This document shows, piece after piece, positions 38,301 to 52,100 of a stretch of 64,000 bases of DNA. The DNA comes from Gymnorhina tibicen (lineage: Eukaryota > Chordata > Aves > Passeriformes > Artamidae). Under the pieces are notes generated by a model, which worked only from the letters and a program-made list of their open reading frames with translations, had not been told where the DNA came from and made no database searches. Within the stretch, counting starts at the first letter, position 1, and each line of letters begins with the position of its first letter. Location: NCBI GenBank assembly GCA_013399875.1, contig VXAZ01018984.1:9785162-9849161 (forward strand), written 5' to 3'. The position numbers were made by a program, and so were the translations under genes.

Positions 38301-41300
38301 TGGCACCAAAAAACACAGTGAATAGTTGCTTAGGTAGGAAAGATGAAATGTCTAGACTTTCTTTTTATTTTTTTAAATAACTTTCTTCGTCCCTAAATTG
38401 CTATGAAAAGCAGGTAAGGGAAAGAGAACATCAAGATTCTAAACATAGAATGGACATTTCTAAGACAAAAAAAATTTTGCATACAGGTTTTTGCATACAC
38501 AAGGACCTTTTTTCCCCCAAAGGCTACCTCAAAAATTTGTCTTTTTTCTCCCAAACACTAATCAGTCTAACAAACAGTGCCTATAAAGCCTCCTACACTC
38601 TCAGGCCACCACAACTGCAATAAAAATATTTGAAGAGGAAAAAAAATTATATTCCAACTTTCAGTTCTTTCCCCTTCATTAATTAAAAATTCTTATTACA
38701 TGTTTTTCACTTGGCAGCTGGTACTTCAGTGAAGTACTGGAAAATACTCCTGGTTCCCCAGTGTGATTTCACAGCTGTTGACTGAAGAAAGAATATTTGA
38801 CCATGTTGATCAAAATTCCTAAACTTTTCAACTATTAGGAAACTCTTTCACAGTTTTCTTTTTCAATCCTTCTTCTCCTCTCAACTTTCCTTCGTCTAAT
38901 CTTATTTCTATTTGTTCTTATTTCTTTGCCTCTTCATTTATAATAACCTGCTCTCTCATCACCTGCCATTTTCTGTTTTTTGTTTATTTTCTGTTTCTAG
39001 TAATCCATCTTCCTTCCTTCCAGCCCTCAGTTCTGCAGGGAGATAAGATATATATGAATATATAGAGAAAAACTTTGGTTTCATTGAAGTTGGTAACAGC
39101 TCTCACTGACATCAGCAGAGACAGGATTTTAGTTGTGTACTGATATTTGATATGAAACTTCCAAATAGTTTTCCCCTTTGTTTGCTTCTGACATGGATTT
39201 TTGATAAATGAATTACTTCAGAAAAGTTAAACTGCGTCCCCTATTCAAGATGGTAAAAATCATCTGATATCCACACATAATATGACACATTTCTGAATGC
39301 CCTATCCTTTAGAAATTACGTTCTCCAAACTTTCGGAGCTGTAACTGCTTTTGTCCTTCTCTGAAAGGGAAGGAGCACCTCTCTCATGTGCTCTCTCCTT
39401 CCCCTGCATCCAGTTAGGAAACGGCACACTCTACCCCTAATTCCGGGCTGCTGAAGTGGATGTTACATAAAGAGGTCATAACCCAAGAACCACTAGAAAA
39501 CTGTTTTCCCTGCACCTCTACCACCATCTCCCAGACCCAGGTATTTTTGTTGGGTTTTCTTTGCCTTTTTATAGTTAGCTATCAGATATTTATCATTTTA
39601 GTTACTAAATGTTTCTCTTTACAAGTGCAAAAATATATTTCACGTTAGAGTCCAATCTCACTCATTAAAATTTAAGTCAAGCCCTACTTCCCTCATCATT
39701 TGAGCTACTCTAGATTCCTGCTGGTGGAACAGTGCAGTTCTTTGGAGTTTTCTGTTGCAATGTTAGCAACTGAATCCTTTCAACTATTCTGTCATTTTGC
39801 TACCTTTCTTCTGGCAGTAATACCCCACCATGGATGGCATGAAACATTTGTCCTTACAGATTGCTGCTTTATTCAAACAGCTGTTCCTCATGCACTGAAT
39901 ATAAGGTAGATGACAGAAAAAGACTTCATGAAGCCATATTTCAGGATGAAAGTTTTATGGCTTTAGTGTTGCTTACAAATCAATTCCTCTGAGTTGGGCT
40001 ACCATTAGTAGCTTTTAAGATTGCTTAGAGTTGTGTCATTCACTGCTGCTTTGACACGTTAATGCATTAATGGTAAGTGCAGGCTGACATAACTTCTCTG
40101 AAGTACTATTACAGTAATTACCAGGAGTCTCCAATATGACATGCAAAGTTAGGAAAGGTGACAAAACAGTATGTAGATACTCATAAGCTCTTAAAGCATT
40201 CATTCAACACTGACAGCTCGTAATTAAGAAACTACAAAAACATTGAGGCAAGGATTGTCTGCTATGTACAGTGTCAGAGAAAACAAGCGTGAATGAGAAA
40301 GGCAATTATGTGAAAATGATGGCTGGTGCTATCAAACAATTCCATTTCAGTAATAAGAGGTTAAGATAATCAGGGTAAAAAGCACTCAGTTGGCTCACTT
40401 CAGTTCTTTCATAGAGAAAAATGTTAAAATCTCATTAGTGCTTTGTAAAATGATGCAAATTTGCAAAGTCATTTAGAAGGCAGCAGATGGTAGCAATGAA
40501 ACCTGAGTCTGTGTTTAGAACCTTTGAAACTTGGAACAAAATGCATTTCTGGATTTCTTCAATTACCACAGATGTGTCCTAAAGTAAATTAGTGAGATCA
40601 TGGAACATTATCTGGAAAAGAGGTCTTTACCATTACAAATCATTTTACTGTATTCTCTCTCAATCAGGTTTATTTTCCAAAGATAAGCATTACTCTGAAA
40701 TACAAATTAAGAATGCTGAACATTACCTCCTTCCATCTAAAAAACACTCTTTCATCTCCCACATGTATTGTTTCATAAACTGGTTCAGTAGATCAAGTAC
40801 TTTAATATCAAAAGTTCTCAGCTGTCCTTCTTTCACTTGGAACTAGGGACCATCATTATTTGACAATTCATTGCCTCATGGTCTGTTGACTGAAGCGCTC
40901 CGTAGGAGTAATTCCTTGGAAACATCTTTGCGATGTTGTGCAACAGATGGGATTATTTTGAGCACACAAGAGCTTCTGGCTTGAGGCTGCCCGCAGGTAT
41001 CCTTGGGATTCTGAAGGCTTTACCGAACATTTAAACATCACGCCTAAGATGATGAAATCACTACTCTTAGAGAGACACAGCCTCATAAAATTTCTGTAGG
41101 TCATTCACTCTTGGTAGACATGTGAAAACAAATGTACAACCATGTGATATGAACTCAAAAAATTAAACCTTCTAAAGGATTCTCAATACATTTGAAGCTA
41201 CTCAAGGGGACTGAGGTTTTTTGCTTGCATATAAAGAGGTGAACAGTGATATTAACCTTTTCACAAGGTTTATTTTATGTTGTTGAAACACTTCCCTTCC

Positions 41301-44300
41301 TGCCAAAAACCCAGCTGGAACAGACTATTATTTCCTTCACATCCCAGTCTGAAAATGTCAGGTCAAGAAATAGCCTTCCTTAAACTCATATTTGATACTT
41401 GTATTTTAACCGCTTACAGCACATAAATAGTTAACTCTTTTAGGAAAACATATTTTCAAATCACCCTACCTAAAGCTAAAAATTGGTGTTTTGCAAGAAC
41501 AAGAGCTGATTAAGGACATCAACATTTGGATGTTAATTGTCTACAACCATGAACTATTTCTATATTTAGTCAAAGACACATTTTAAATCACTGCAGTTTA
41601 TTTTATAATCTGAAATGAACAGCAAGAATATGGGTGATATTTTAACTGATTCATAAATATTTAAAAGTCTGCTGATTTTCAATCATATCTTTCTGCAATC
41701 TGTTTTTCATAAATACTCAATTTAGTGACAGGCTATTTTCAGCAAGATAGCACAATTCTCATTCTACTAGGAAAAAAAAATTAAAATAACAGAAAATCTT
41801 TAAGACTAGGAAGTTCTGTAGCATGATTTATTACCTAAGAAGTACTAACGTATTTCACAAACATGCTAAAGCTGTATTTCTGTTGCTCCCATTCAGAAAT
41901 TCTAGTTTTTAGCTTGCCAGTTTGATATATGGTTCTTCATATGTCTCAAGTTTTTCACTGTTGTCATAAATACAAAGCTGATTTGACAACAATATTTATT
42001 TTTATTCTTCCCAGGCAAGAATATTTGAAATTTAATAATAAATATATAACACTTAATAAATAATACACTTCTCAGAAAAAAAAAAAAACCCAGAGGCCCT
42101 TTTGGTGGGAAAAAAATTAAAAGGAAAGTTTTCTCTGCTCTTTCTTCAGCATAAAGAAATTTTATGTTTAAATGTAAACTAATTCCACAGACAGCATTTT
42201 ACCTGTTAAGAACCATCAGCCAATTTAGGCAAATCAATGTTAGACATCAACTATGATATTCTGGAACATTCTACACTACACATGAATATAGAAATACATG
42301 CATTTATAAATAGAGATGTTTTTGTTGGATATTACTTTCCCCCACCATAACTGGGTGTTTCTGAATAGCCAGATATTTGAAGCATAAGATGATAACCAGT
42401 GGTGTTTCTCTAGCAATAAAATGCTTTGTAGCCACACTCAGGGCACTCAGTCCCCTGATAACGGGAAGCTGACCCTAATGCAATGCACTACAACAGCACA
42501 CTATTGACTATTGCTCTTCACTCGCTGAACATGCTATCTTAACCTCTGTGCAATGACCAACTTGTAATCCCATCACTAGGCCTGTAAACAAAGCTGCTTT
42601 CAAGAAATTTAATAGTTGAATATTGTAAACGTACCCTTTTCACAGGCCTCCTGTTCCGCAGAACCAAATCAGCAAAAGCAAAAGGCTCCAAAGTGCTCTT
42701 TCCAACGTCATTAAAAGTATTTAAAATAAAATTCTTCAGATGACATCATGCTGTGATGACAAAGACTCATATAATACAGAGTTGGTAATTATATGTACGT
42801 CAATAACAACTCAATAGTTGCTCCTCAAAACAAATCAAAGTTCCTTTGGGAAGAAAATGCATTTTCAGGAGAAGTGAAAAACAAGTACCCAAAACTAGAC
42901 AATACTCAGTTACTGCAAATTAAGTTGCTTTCTTAACAGACATAGTTGAAGGAGATCTTAAAGTTACTTAATTACACCAGGCTATTTAAAAATCATAAGA
43001 ACTTCCTTCTGTATAAGAAATGAAGAACATAAAAGGAAAACTATGTGTAGCTCTGTACAACACACGGAAGAATTAACTACTTTCTTAACATGGAAGCCTT
43101 TAATATGAAGATTTAGGTTACAGCAAATCCAATTGATGGGGGAAAGGCAGCTATGAAGTGTCATGCTAATGTGTTTTGATTGGGTTTTTTTTTTTTAGCT
43201 GGGGAAGAAGACAAGAAAATCCATCAGAAATACAGAGGTTGTATCCAAGATCAGTTGAATGACTTCAAGTTAGAAAATCCAAAATGAAACAAAAGCCTTT
43301 GAATTATACAGCACTGAAATACATCAAAATGAACAGAAGCACTGCTCACCTAGAAACATACATACATTGTGTTCAATTAAACACAGAAAGCAATTCCAGG
43401 ACATCATAGGAGAATAATCAAGTGTACAAACAGCTATTAAAGATTCACACGTGCATTTTAGGCTGTAGATTATGCTCAGAGAATGCAATGTTAGGGAACA
43501 GATGACCACAAATACTTTACTACTGTAGTGTAAAAGTATGTTTAAATGTAACAAATAAAACCCACAGAGATGGATAATGTTGAAAACAACTTTCGAAATT
43601 CTAATGTAAAAAGTGTTGATAGATGATTTAACATGTTCTGCATGAATGAAAAACAGTTTCAACCCTACACATTTAAGAAGGATTCAGATGTATCACTTCC
43701 GGAGTTAGTACAAACATTTTTGTTGAGTTTTTTCTCTTTCAACAATAGCAATTTATTTTTAATGCAATTTTAGGAATGGTATTGTAATGTGCTGTTTTCT
43801 ATAGCACACCATAAATCTTCATAGCAGCCAGGATGTGTGTTGGGCCCTAGACTATTCATTCAGTGAAGGCTAAGATTTATGAACTGCAAACAGATAAACA
43901 TGTTTTTTAATTTTCAAATTATGAATTCTGACATCACAGAACATAAACCTTTGACATAAAAATCCATCTATCAGGATCTAATCTAAAATCTTAGACACAA
44001 GACAGTAGAAGGAATGGTTCACTCCATTTCTAGCAATCCTTTATTTCACACAAATAAATCTCAAATCAGTACAAACTACTGGGAAAACCTAAAGCCACTA
44101 GTAAAGAATCCCCAGGAAAAAAGAAGGAGAGGATATACTACAGAGTTTCTTTGCTTGTATAAAGTAAACACAAGAACCTTGAGCAATACCTTTGTCTGGA
44201 ATCTTCTTTGCAGGAGCAAGACATTTATATAATGCCTAATGTATTGCATTCCTCTTTCATAAATGTTTCATAAGTATGGAGCAAAATAAATAGAATGACT

Positions 44301-45934
44301 ATATGAAGCAATGGCCTTGGGGAAACAAGTAAATAGAGCTCATTTCATATGCAAAAACAATAATGAGGAAGGATCAGTTACTGCAGTTCTAATAACAAAC
44401 AACAGATGGTTCATAACAGAAACTTAAATAACACTGTGTGATTCAGGTGAACAATCCACACCAGGGACGGGAATATTTTCTGCCACTCCCCTAGATTTTC
44501 ATTTTGCTCTGGAAGTACAAAGTGCCACAGCATCCTGGTCTTCCCCACAGTATTTTCTTGCTGCACATGGGCGTTGCTGTGATATGGAGTAAGTGGAATG
44601 GTCCCCAAGGCTCCCTGCTTTCTCAGCCAACACACATACAAAAGGGTTCTTGGCACCAAAAGCTAATAAAATAACAAAAATAACTTTGAAAATGGATAGA
44701 GTCTCAAGTTACAGTTAACAAAACTCACATATCTGCATCTTTCTACGTGATCAATGTACTGAAATACAGCTCGGCAGAATGTGAGAATAGGGGAGTATTT
44801 GCTTCAGGCTTCTGGCAAGAGCAAAACAGTTTATCACTGTGAAACTCTATGTTATATACACAGATTTTCTGCCACACTCCTTCCCTGCCTAAATTTTACC
44901 TCATACCTACAAGGAAGACAGTGGTATCTATCTCACAATCGCATTCAGGTTTAATGTTCAAAACAGCATCTAGAGCAATAGATATTTTTTCATATTCAAA
45001 AATGAGGAAGAAGGGGTTACAAACTTGAGGAGGATAATAGTTTTGCCTTGTTATGCCTAAAAGCAGTTGAAAAAATTGGTCAAGCATATCTTTAGAAAAA
45101 GCAATTCTATGTAAAATTTTAAAAAATACATCTTTCAGGTTTCACATCCCAAAGCCTTGAGCCAGAGAAACAAAGGACATTATATTTGGACTAACATACA
45201 AGTATCATGCACAATTTCTTTCAAATACATTGGGGTTTATATCATATTTAAAATCATAAATCACAGTATTATCTTTTTTTATGAATATATGAAGCAAGTA
45301 CAAGATTCATAATCTTAACACATACCTCCTCTAGCTGAAGTGACACAACAGGAACCAAGTATTTATGTCTGACTGTGGTATAACAGCAGTAGAGGCAACC
45401 ACTGAAAGAGCTTGGACTTGGCAATCTGCCCACGTGTTTGTGACCATCCCCATTCCTAAACACAGGGTGGCCACAGAAACCTAGCCCCAACTTCTGGGAA
45501 TCCTGAGTCTTAAGCGGAATTAGCGGTAGCTTTTTCTGTGGCACTAAAATATCCCAAGGCATCGGTAGTTTAGCTTCTGCATTAGCTTCAGTAGGTTATT
45601 CTTTAAAATAAATAAAATGGGTAATTTTAGACACTCAAAATTCATCTGATTTTGCAAAGCAGCTTGCACAGCTACATTGGACTCTACTGAACTGTGATAA
45701 CAACCTTTATCATTATAGCCCAATAGGTGGAATAAATTGAAACAAAGTTTCCTAAACAAAGGCTCCAGAATGCCCATAGTACATTTCTACATATAATTTC
45801 ACACATTTAACAACATTTTCTTACTTTTATCTTTGCACATTCTTGATTACAAAGGTACCTTTTCCAGCTCTATGTGAAATATCAGTTTATATAAAAGCTA
45901 CAGCTGCTTAAGAGTAGAAAATACATTCAAAATT
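35356..45934. other. Non-coding single-copy sequence
   Basis: The longest stretch here without a recognised transposon. It holds a 32-bp near-perfect hairpin (35623-35654), a palindromic octamer-like motif (40453-40465) and one splice-site-bounded mini-ORF on the minus strand (45326-45372), all treated as findings. The 106-codon frame at 36698-37018 resembles no known protein. Confidence 0.55.
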
Positions 45935-46172
45935 AAGATAAATGCAAAGATGCATAAACAGGCATGTAGAGAACTGCAAAATAGCTTCCTAGCTGTAGTT
46001 TGTAGTTCACTGTATGCCAAGAAGCAATGGAAAAAAACTGTGCTCCAATCAATGAAGATAAATGCAAAGATGCATAAACAGGCATGTAGAGAACTGCAAA
46101 ATAGCTTCCTAGCTGTAGTTTGTAGTTCACTGTATGCCAAGAAGCAATGGAAAAAAACTGTGCTCCAATCAA
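45935..46172 (+). repeat. Perfect 118-bp tandem duplication (period 120)
   Basis: The 118 bases from 45935 to 46052 recur identically at 46055-46172. The extra TG between them (46053-46054) looks like filler DNA at the junction. Flanking bases differ on both sides (AATT on the left, CTTG on the right), so the array has exactly two copies. The unit is not a CR1, LTR or other family I recognise. No mismatch between copies means a very recent duplication or an assembly artefact. The frames running through it on both strands are by-products of the 120-base (40-codon) period. Confidence 0.95.
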
Positions 46173-49100
46173 CTTGCTTATGATTTCAAATATGAAGTAC
46201 CAGCCTGTGAATCTGAGTTAGTTACAGATATGTGATTACTAAACAAAACACAAAACAAGTATCTGTATATACAAATGAAACACCAAAAACTGAAGGTATT
46301 TGCAAACACCTAAAACACACACACATATATTTGTTTTCTCATGCACCTGAATACATCTACAGAGAAAGCCATTAACTGATGTGTGTCTCCTCCTAATGGA
46401 AACCATGAAGTAGCTAAAATTCAACACATGAAAATTACATCTTGGTGACAAAAACATCACCCTGTCTGTTCAGAAAAAAACACGAATGTTACTTCTCTAG
46501 GTCACAAAAAATGGGGTTATGTGACTGAGCATGGACAACATAACTTGAGAATGCATTTGAGATATGGGAAATTTTAAATATTTCATGTAATTGCATTCCA
46601 AGAGATCCTGAAAACCACGTGGAAACAATAAACACATAAATGATTGTCTTAAACAATTTTTTTCTATTTACTATTTGTCAAGGAGAGAAATGTTTTATTT
46701 CTTTTGGAGGAAAGCAACCTCCAAGAGCTGTAAATGAAATGAAAGCTACCTGTCAGTTTGCATGCCAAATATATACATTACTTGCCACCTAGTCAAGAAT
46801 TTTCAGCAGACCCTAAATATTTGATGCTTTTCTAGGCCTCCTTGCAATGCTGATGCTGCATTAGATCTCAGGATGCATGTGCCCATACGTGAGAATATGA
46901 CTCCTGCATAGCAGAGAGGACAATTCCTAAGCCTTGCATGCATATAACTGGGTCTGTTTCTGGAGATCAGGATGGACAAGTGACAAGTCTGTGACAGCAG
47001 CCAGGCTATGCTAAGTTCTGGGCTCCTCAGCGTGAGCAGCTTGGGGCACACGGAGAAGGCACAATACTTACAAAACTGCCACCCACACAGAGAAGAAGCT
47101 CACAGTGAATTTGGGAATATTCAGAGTTAAGCAGTGACTCTGAGCAAAGATTTTGCAGGACTGCAATTATGCCATTAGTTGCTTTCATTTCAGACAGGCC
47201 ATCTTTAGATACCTCAATCCTTCGGCAGCTCTTAGAGATGTATGTGAGGTCTGCTCTGATCATCCTGCCTTTGATTAAAAGAAAGACACTAAGTTAGCCA
47301 AGTCCTAATAATTTTTTAAGGGGGTTTTTTTGGCAATCTTTTCAAAGATCATTAACACATTTTCTCAGTATTGGACATGACAATTAGACAGACTATTTCA
47401 ATAGTTAATCAAGCAGTGTAAAATAGTAATGAATAAAATTCACATATAATTCCACATAGACTTTCATAACACAGTTTAATTGAGCTTTAAGTGACTTGAA
47501 ACACTTCAGTTGGTTCCCTTCATAAAAGTAAAGTTCATTCATTCAGAATTCTTATGTAAGTGTGCTTCTTAAAAATGTCACTTTAAAACATTATTTCTAC
47601 TAGCAATTGTTTACAACTTTATGTGAAACCAGAACAGGTATTATTCCATAGCATTTCAAGAGGTCTATGTATTCTTATGGGTTTTTTCCTAACAATATAT
47701 TAATGGAAATGTAAGATGAAAGTTGTAACTTAATCCCCTGAATAGATGTAAAATAAAATGTTTCTTCTGGCATAGAAGGGTTGATGAACCTATGAGAAAG
47801 GTTTTCCTGTATGTTCATAAAAGACCTGTGTTTGAACTCTTTTAAAAAAAAGATACCTTATTTGGAGAAACCCAAAAGATTCAGATAAAAACAGAGTTTT
47901 GACATTTCTTACCTCTACTTGAATAAAAATCTCTTTAGTATAATGGGAATTTCTGAGTAAACACTGCAAGAAGTAGTTCTTTATTTAAAAAGTACATTAC
48001 ATGATTAATGAAATTTCTAAATGTGGAATTAAGAAACTCTAAGTGTAAGAAAATGTCTCTGGACTTAATGAAACTGAAGCTTCTTCAATTTTCTGTCCTA
48101 AATATTGTGTGAAAATTCCACATATTCATGTTACACTGCTACTCTTATTAAAAGTGTGCTTTTAGTCAGTTCTGAGGAGCAAAAAAAACCCCCAGCTTTT
48201 GATTCAAGAAGACAAGTATACACAGGAAAATATTTAAACAACAGCTTTAGACCACAAATAAGCAAGACTATATTCAGGACAGAAAATGCTCCCATTGGCC
48301 TATATGCTTTTTTATCTAAATAACGTCGATAACTTCTTTAATTTCCTCCATGAAATTTATTCCAATACCTTTTCCCTACAACACACAAAGTTAGCTGAGA
48401 ATTAACAATTCTAGGACCTGCGGAACAGAGTACAGTAACACAAAACACGTTCAGAAATGTACAGGCCTGTTCTACAGGCACATACAAATGTACGGGCCAG
48501 CATGTAAAGAACGTAACCTGCACGTTCACTGCATTTCTCAGCTGCTGAAAGTATTGACTAACCAGTTTCAGGAGCCTATAAAATACTGAAATAATCTGAA
48601 AAAGAACCTCTGTTACCAACTAAAAGGCACTAAAAGAAAAAGTTTCTGTTACATTGTCAAGACTGTTTTGTGCTGTGTCTAAATCAGCCAGCAGCCAAAC
48701 ACAGAAAAGAGCACACACCTCTCTGCATGTGGATGTGCACAGAGGCACGGGGATGCTCAGAACCTCAACACTAACGCTCTGGGAGATTCACATGTCACTC
48801 CCTATTTGCCATTTACATGAAGCTAATTACCAATTCTGATACTGAAGAAATCATCAGGCATATGGTAAATTAAAGGCATGACAGCCTTATTTTATAGAAG
48901 CTACAATTCTGCTAAAATCTATATGACTAGCTTTTAAGAAGCAAACCATTATTTATAATCCTGAAAAAAACCCCATTAATATTTATGACATTATAAATCT
49001 CCATAGAAGCCAGTGCCTACTTACAGAGGTAAAAGAATTATAGGTTGTTAGGAAGTCTAATTGTTTTGCCAAAATCCCATGGAATGCATATTGCAGCGCC

Positions 49101-52100
49101 TAAGTCATCAGCCTCACCTTTATCAGTACATCATAAACGCCACTATGTAATTTATGTATTCCAGTATGACAAGTCACAATAAGTTTTCTATGTCAGAGAA
49201 ATATTTTGGGAGGAACAGTGAAAGGACTGAAATATAGACTGCTTTATACTCACTTCAAAGGTTCAGCTAACTTTTAAGAACTTTAAAAGATGCCAATCCT
49301 CACAGCAGTTTAGAAATTTGGTAGAGAAAATATCCTATGAATAGAAAAGCGCATTTTTTCTGCCAGATTAAATACCAGTCAAGCACAGCCAAGGGAAGGC
49401 TATTATAAAATACTATCCTTTTCACTGATTTGTATTCTTCAGGTAAAATTTTGACCAGTATGTCAAGCTTCCCCCTGAACATAATAATTCTTATAAGGAT
49501 TCCTCTGAGCAACAAGCAGAAGTATCATAACACCGACAGACACTGCCTGAGAAGGCCAAACAAATTATGGTAACTAGACACCAAATTTACCTGTGGAAGC
49601 TGAAGGACAGTTTAGAAAAACCCACAAAACTCTGACAGAGAAAAATATGAATTCAATTACTATGCTTCTTAAGTATTTGCTTGAAAAGCACACATTTAAA
49701 ACACACATCATTCTCCTAAAACTGAGGATAAAAATTTTATAAACACAAAATACAGCAAAGGAAAAAACCCCAAATCTACCCATATTATCTATTCTCATGA
49801 ACTATATTTTTTTTATAATAAGCTGGCTACCATTACAAATACTTATGTAACAACTGCACAAACCTCAAGCAAGTCAAAATATAAAAATGTCCAGGAGATT
49901 TAAAAATAACAAATATTAATATTTATTCTATTATAATAATTAATATATGTTAGAGGAAATTAATTAGAATTATTCAAAAATGTTATTCAAACCCATAAAA
50001 CTAAGAACTAGTAACAATTAAGAGCTGATATTTGCACAAATAACTATGACTTCAGAATGACATCCTAGAAAACATCATCAGATTTTGTCAGATTTGTTAC
50101 CAATCTGGCCAAATTTCATATGCAAAATCATCTCTGGATAAAGCACGGAATGTGAAGACTTGTAAGAGGTTATCTTTTCAGAATTTAATTCTACTCTCCA
50201 GGAAAAACTTGCTCTGCTGTACGAAAGAGTAAAAGTTAGTAAACCAGTAAAGTAAAAGTACTAAACTTAATAGCTTGTATCAAATGGATAGGTATTTTTG
50301 GTATAAATGGGAATTGTGTCTAAAAAGCAATATATAGGAAGGAAAATGGAGACTGTAATTGCCTTAATACAGCACATCAGTGGTCTGTCTAGTTCAGCAT
50401 TTTGTCTTCAGAAACACGCATAAAAGATGCTTAATGAAGCAAACTGGACATGCATAAATCATCAGCTGCCTTCAGCAAATGCTTCATGAACTCAGAGATG
50501 GCTTTACAACATTAGTATTTAAAAAGGGCAACCACAGACCATCTCAAACTATTCTTGGAGAAAAAAAAATGTATGTTTAAATCTGTAATTATCTTTTCAG
50601 CAAATTTTATTTTGAATTTCTGGTGGGGGTGGGCAGGGTCAGAAGTGCATTCCCTACCACTCCTTGGTATTCAGGTTGTATCTATTGATGTAGAATAATA
50701 TATTTTGTCAGCCTAATTTTAAAAACTTGTCTAGTGATAATTTAGAAACATAATGAATTACAGATATAGGGCTACTGCAGGTTTGCATCAATTGCTTGTT
50801 CTTGAAGATTACTGCGATACTTTCTCCTTTCTTGTGAATTTTTCTTGTTTTACACCAGTAATTCAACTACTGCTTGTTTGCTCCTGTCCTTTATGAAGAC
50901 ACCCATCCCTGCTTTACAAAACAGAGGAAATAATTTATGAATTACCACGCAGTTAATGAATCACAAGAAAATCACATTGTAGGAAATGACTGCATTCTAA
51001 GATAGCAAAAAAACCAGGATCCAATTAAATTACTGTTTCCCATAGCATAAGAGCCAGAGGAAAGAAAAACTGCAGGATTATAGCACTAGAAAGTTCACTC
51101 TGAGTCTAAAACCAGTCTATCAGGTCAAAGGGACAAAGAGCAGGTACAGAACAGGATGATGATTCATTAGAATCTGATTTCAAAATGGTGACACTTAATA
51201 AATCTCTGCAAGGGATAAAGGGCACACACCCTGTCCTTCTTAATCCTCACATCCCGAGGGGCCTGGCACTGAAAGCTGCACTGAGCCTTTCACAGTGGCC
51301 ACCTTCTAAACATGATTCGATGTGCGTTCACAGACTCACTTCTGATTTTGGGGATGTTACTCACTTTGTGAGTAGTTGTTCAATAAGTTTACACAATCAT
51401 TTTGAACAGAAGTGTCTACTTTGGCTTCAGTGAGCAAAGAATAAGCATAAGGAAGAAATTATTTGAATGACAGAATGTTATGTCATGCACTTCATGATGG
51501 TCATCCTTCTGCAGATATGTTTCCTGACCACTTAACAGTATCTCCTCTGTTATCATTGTCACTTTTATCCAGCATTATGTTATTGTGGCCATTCAGTTGC
51601 ACAAGTAGCTCATAAAAGGAGGCCATGGGCCTCTTCAGGTCTATTGTAAACTGTGTCTGGTGAATGATTTGTCCCAGCTGGGGGTACTGCCCTGCTGCAT
51701 GGGAAGGCAGCATCCTTAGCTCATGGACGGCTGAATTTTGATATGGCATTATTAGATGGACTGAATGAGTTCTTTGTTGATATACCAGAAGTTGGAAAGG
51801 AAAATTGATCTATTTTTCAAACAGATCCTTCCCTCACTAGAAATTGCCTGTATACAGCACCTTCTCTAAACAAAGTAGGATTCATTCTCAAAAGAAAAAT
51901 TAGGGTTCTACAGCAAGTAGTATCCATTTGGTCTCATATGCCTAGTGGGTAAAAATGTATGAAAAAATACAAGACCCATACTAATAAAAAGTATGCAATT
52001 CCCTTTTATTCAGATCTAACTTCCACTGCATGCTTCTATGACAAAAGTCTGTGTTTGACGTTAGAGTGAAATACCACTGTTCATATGCTACTAAGGAATT

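Noticed and set aside
45898..46183. Internally repeated 77-80 codon frames on both strands
   Set aside because: They are produced by the 120-base tandem duplication, whose period is a multiple of three. There is no independent sign of coding.
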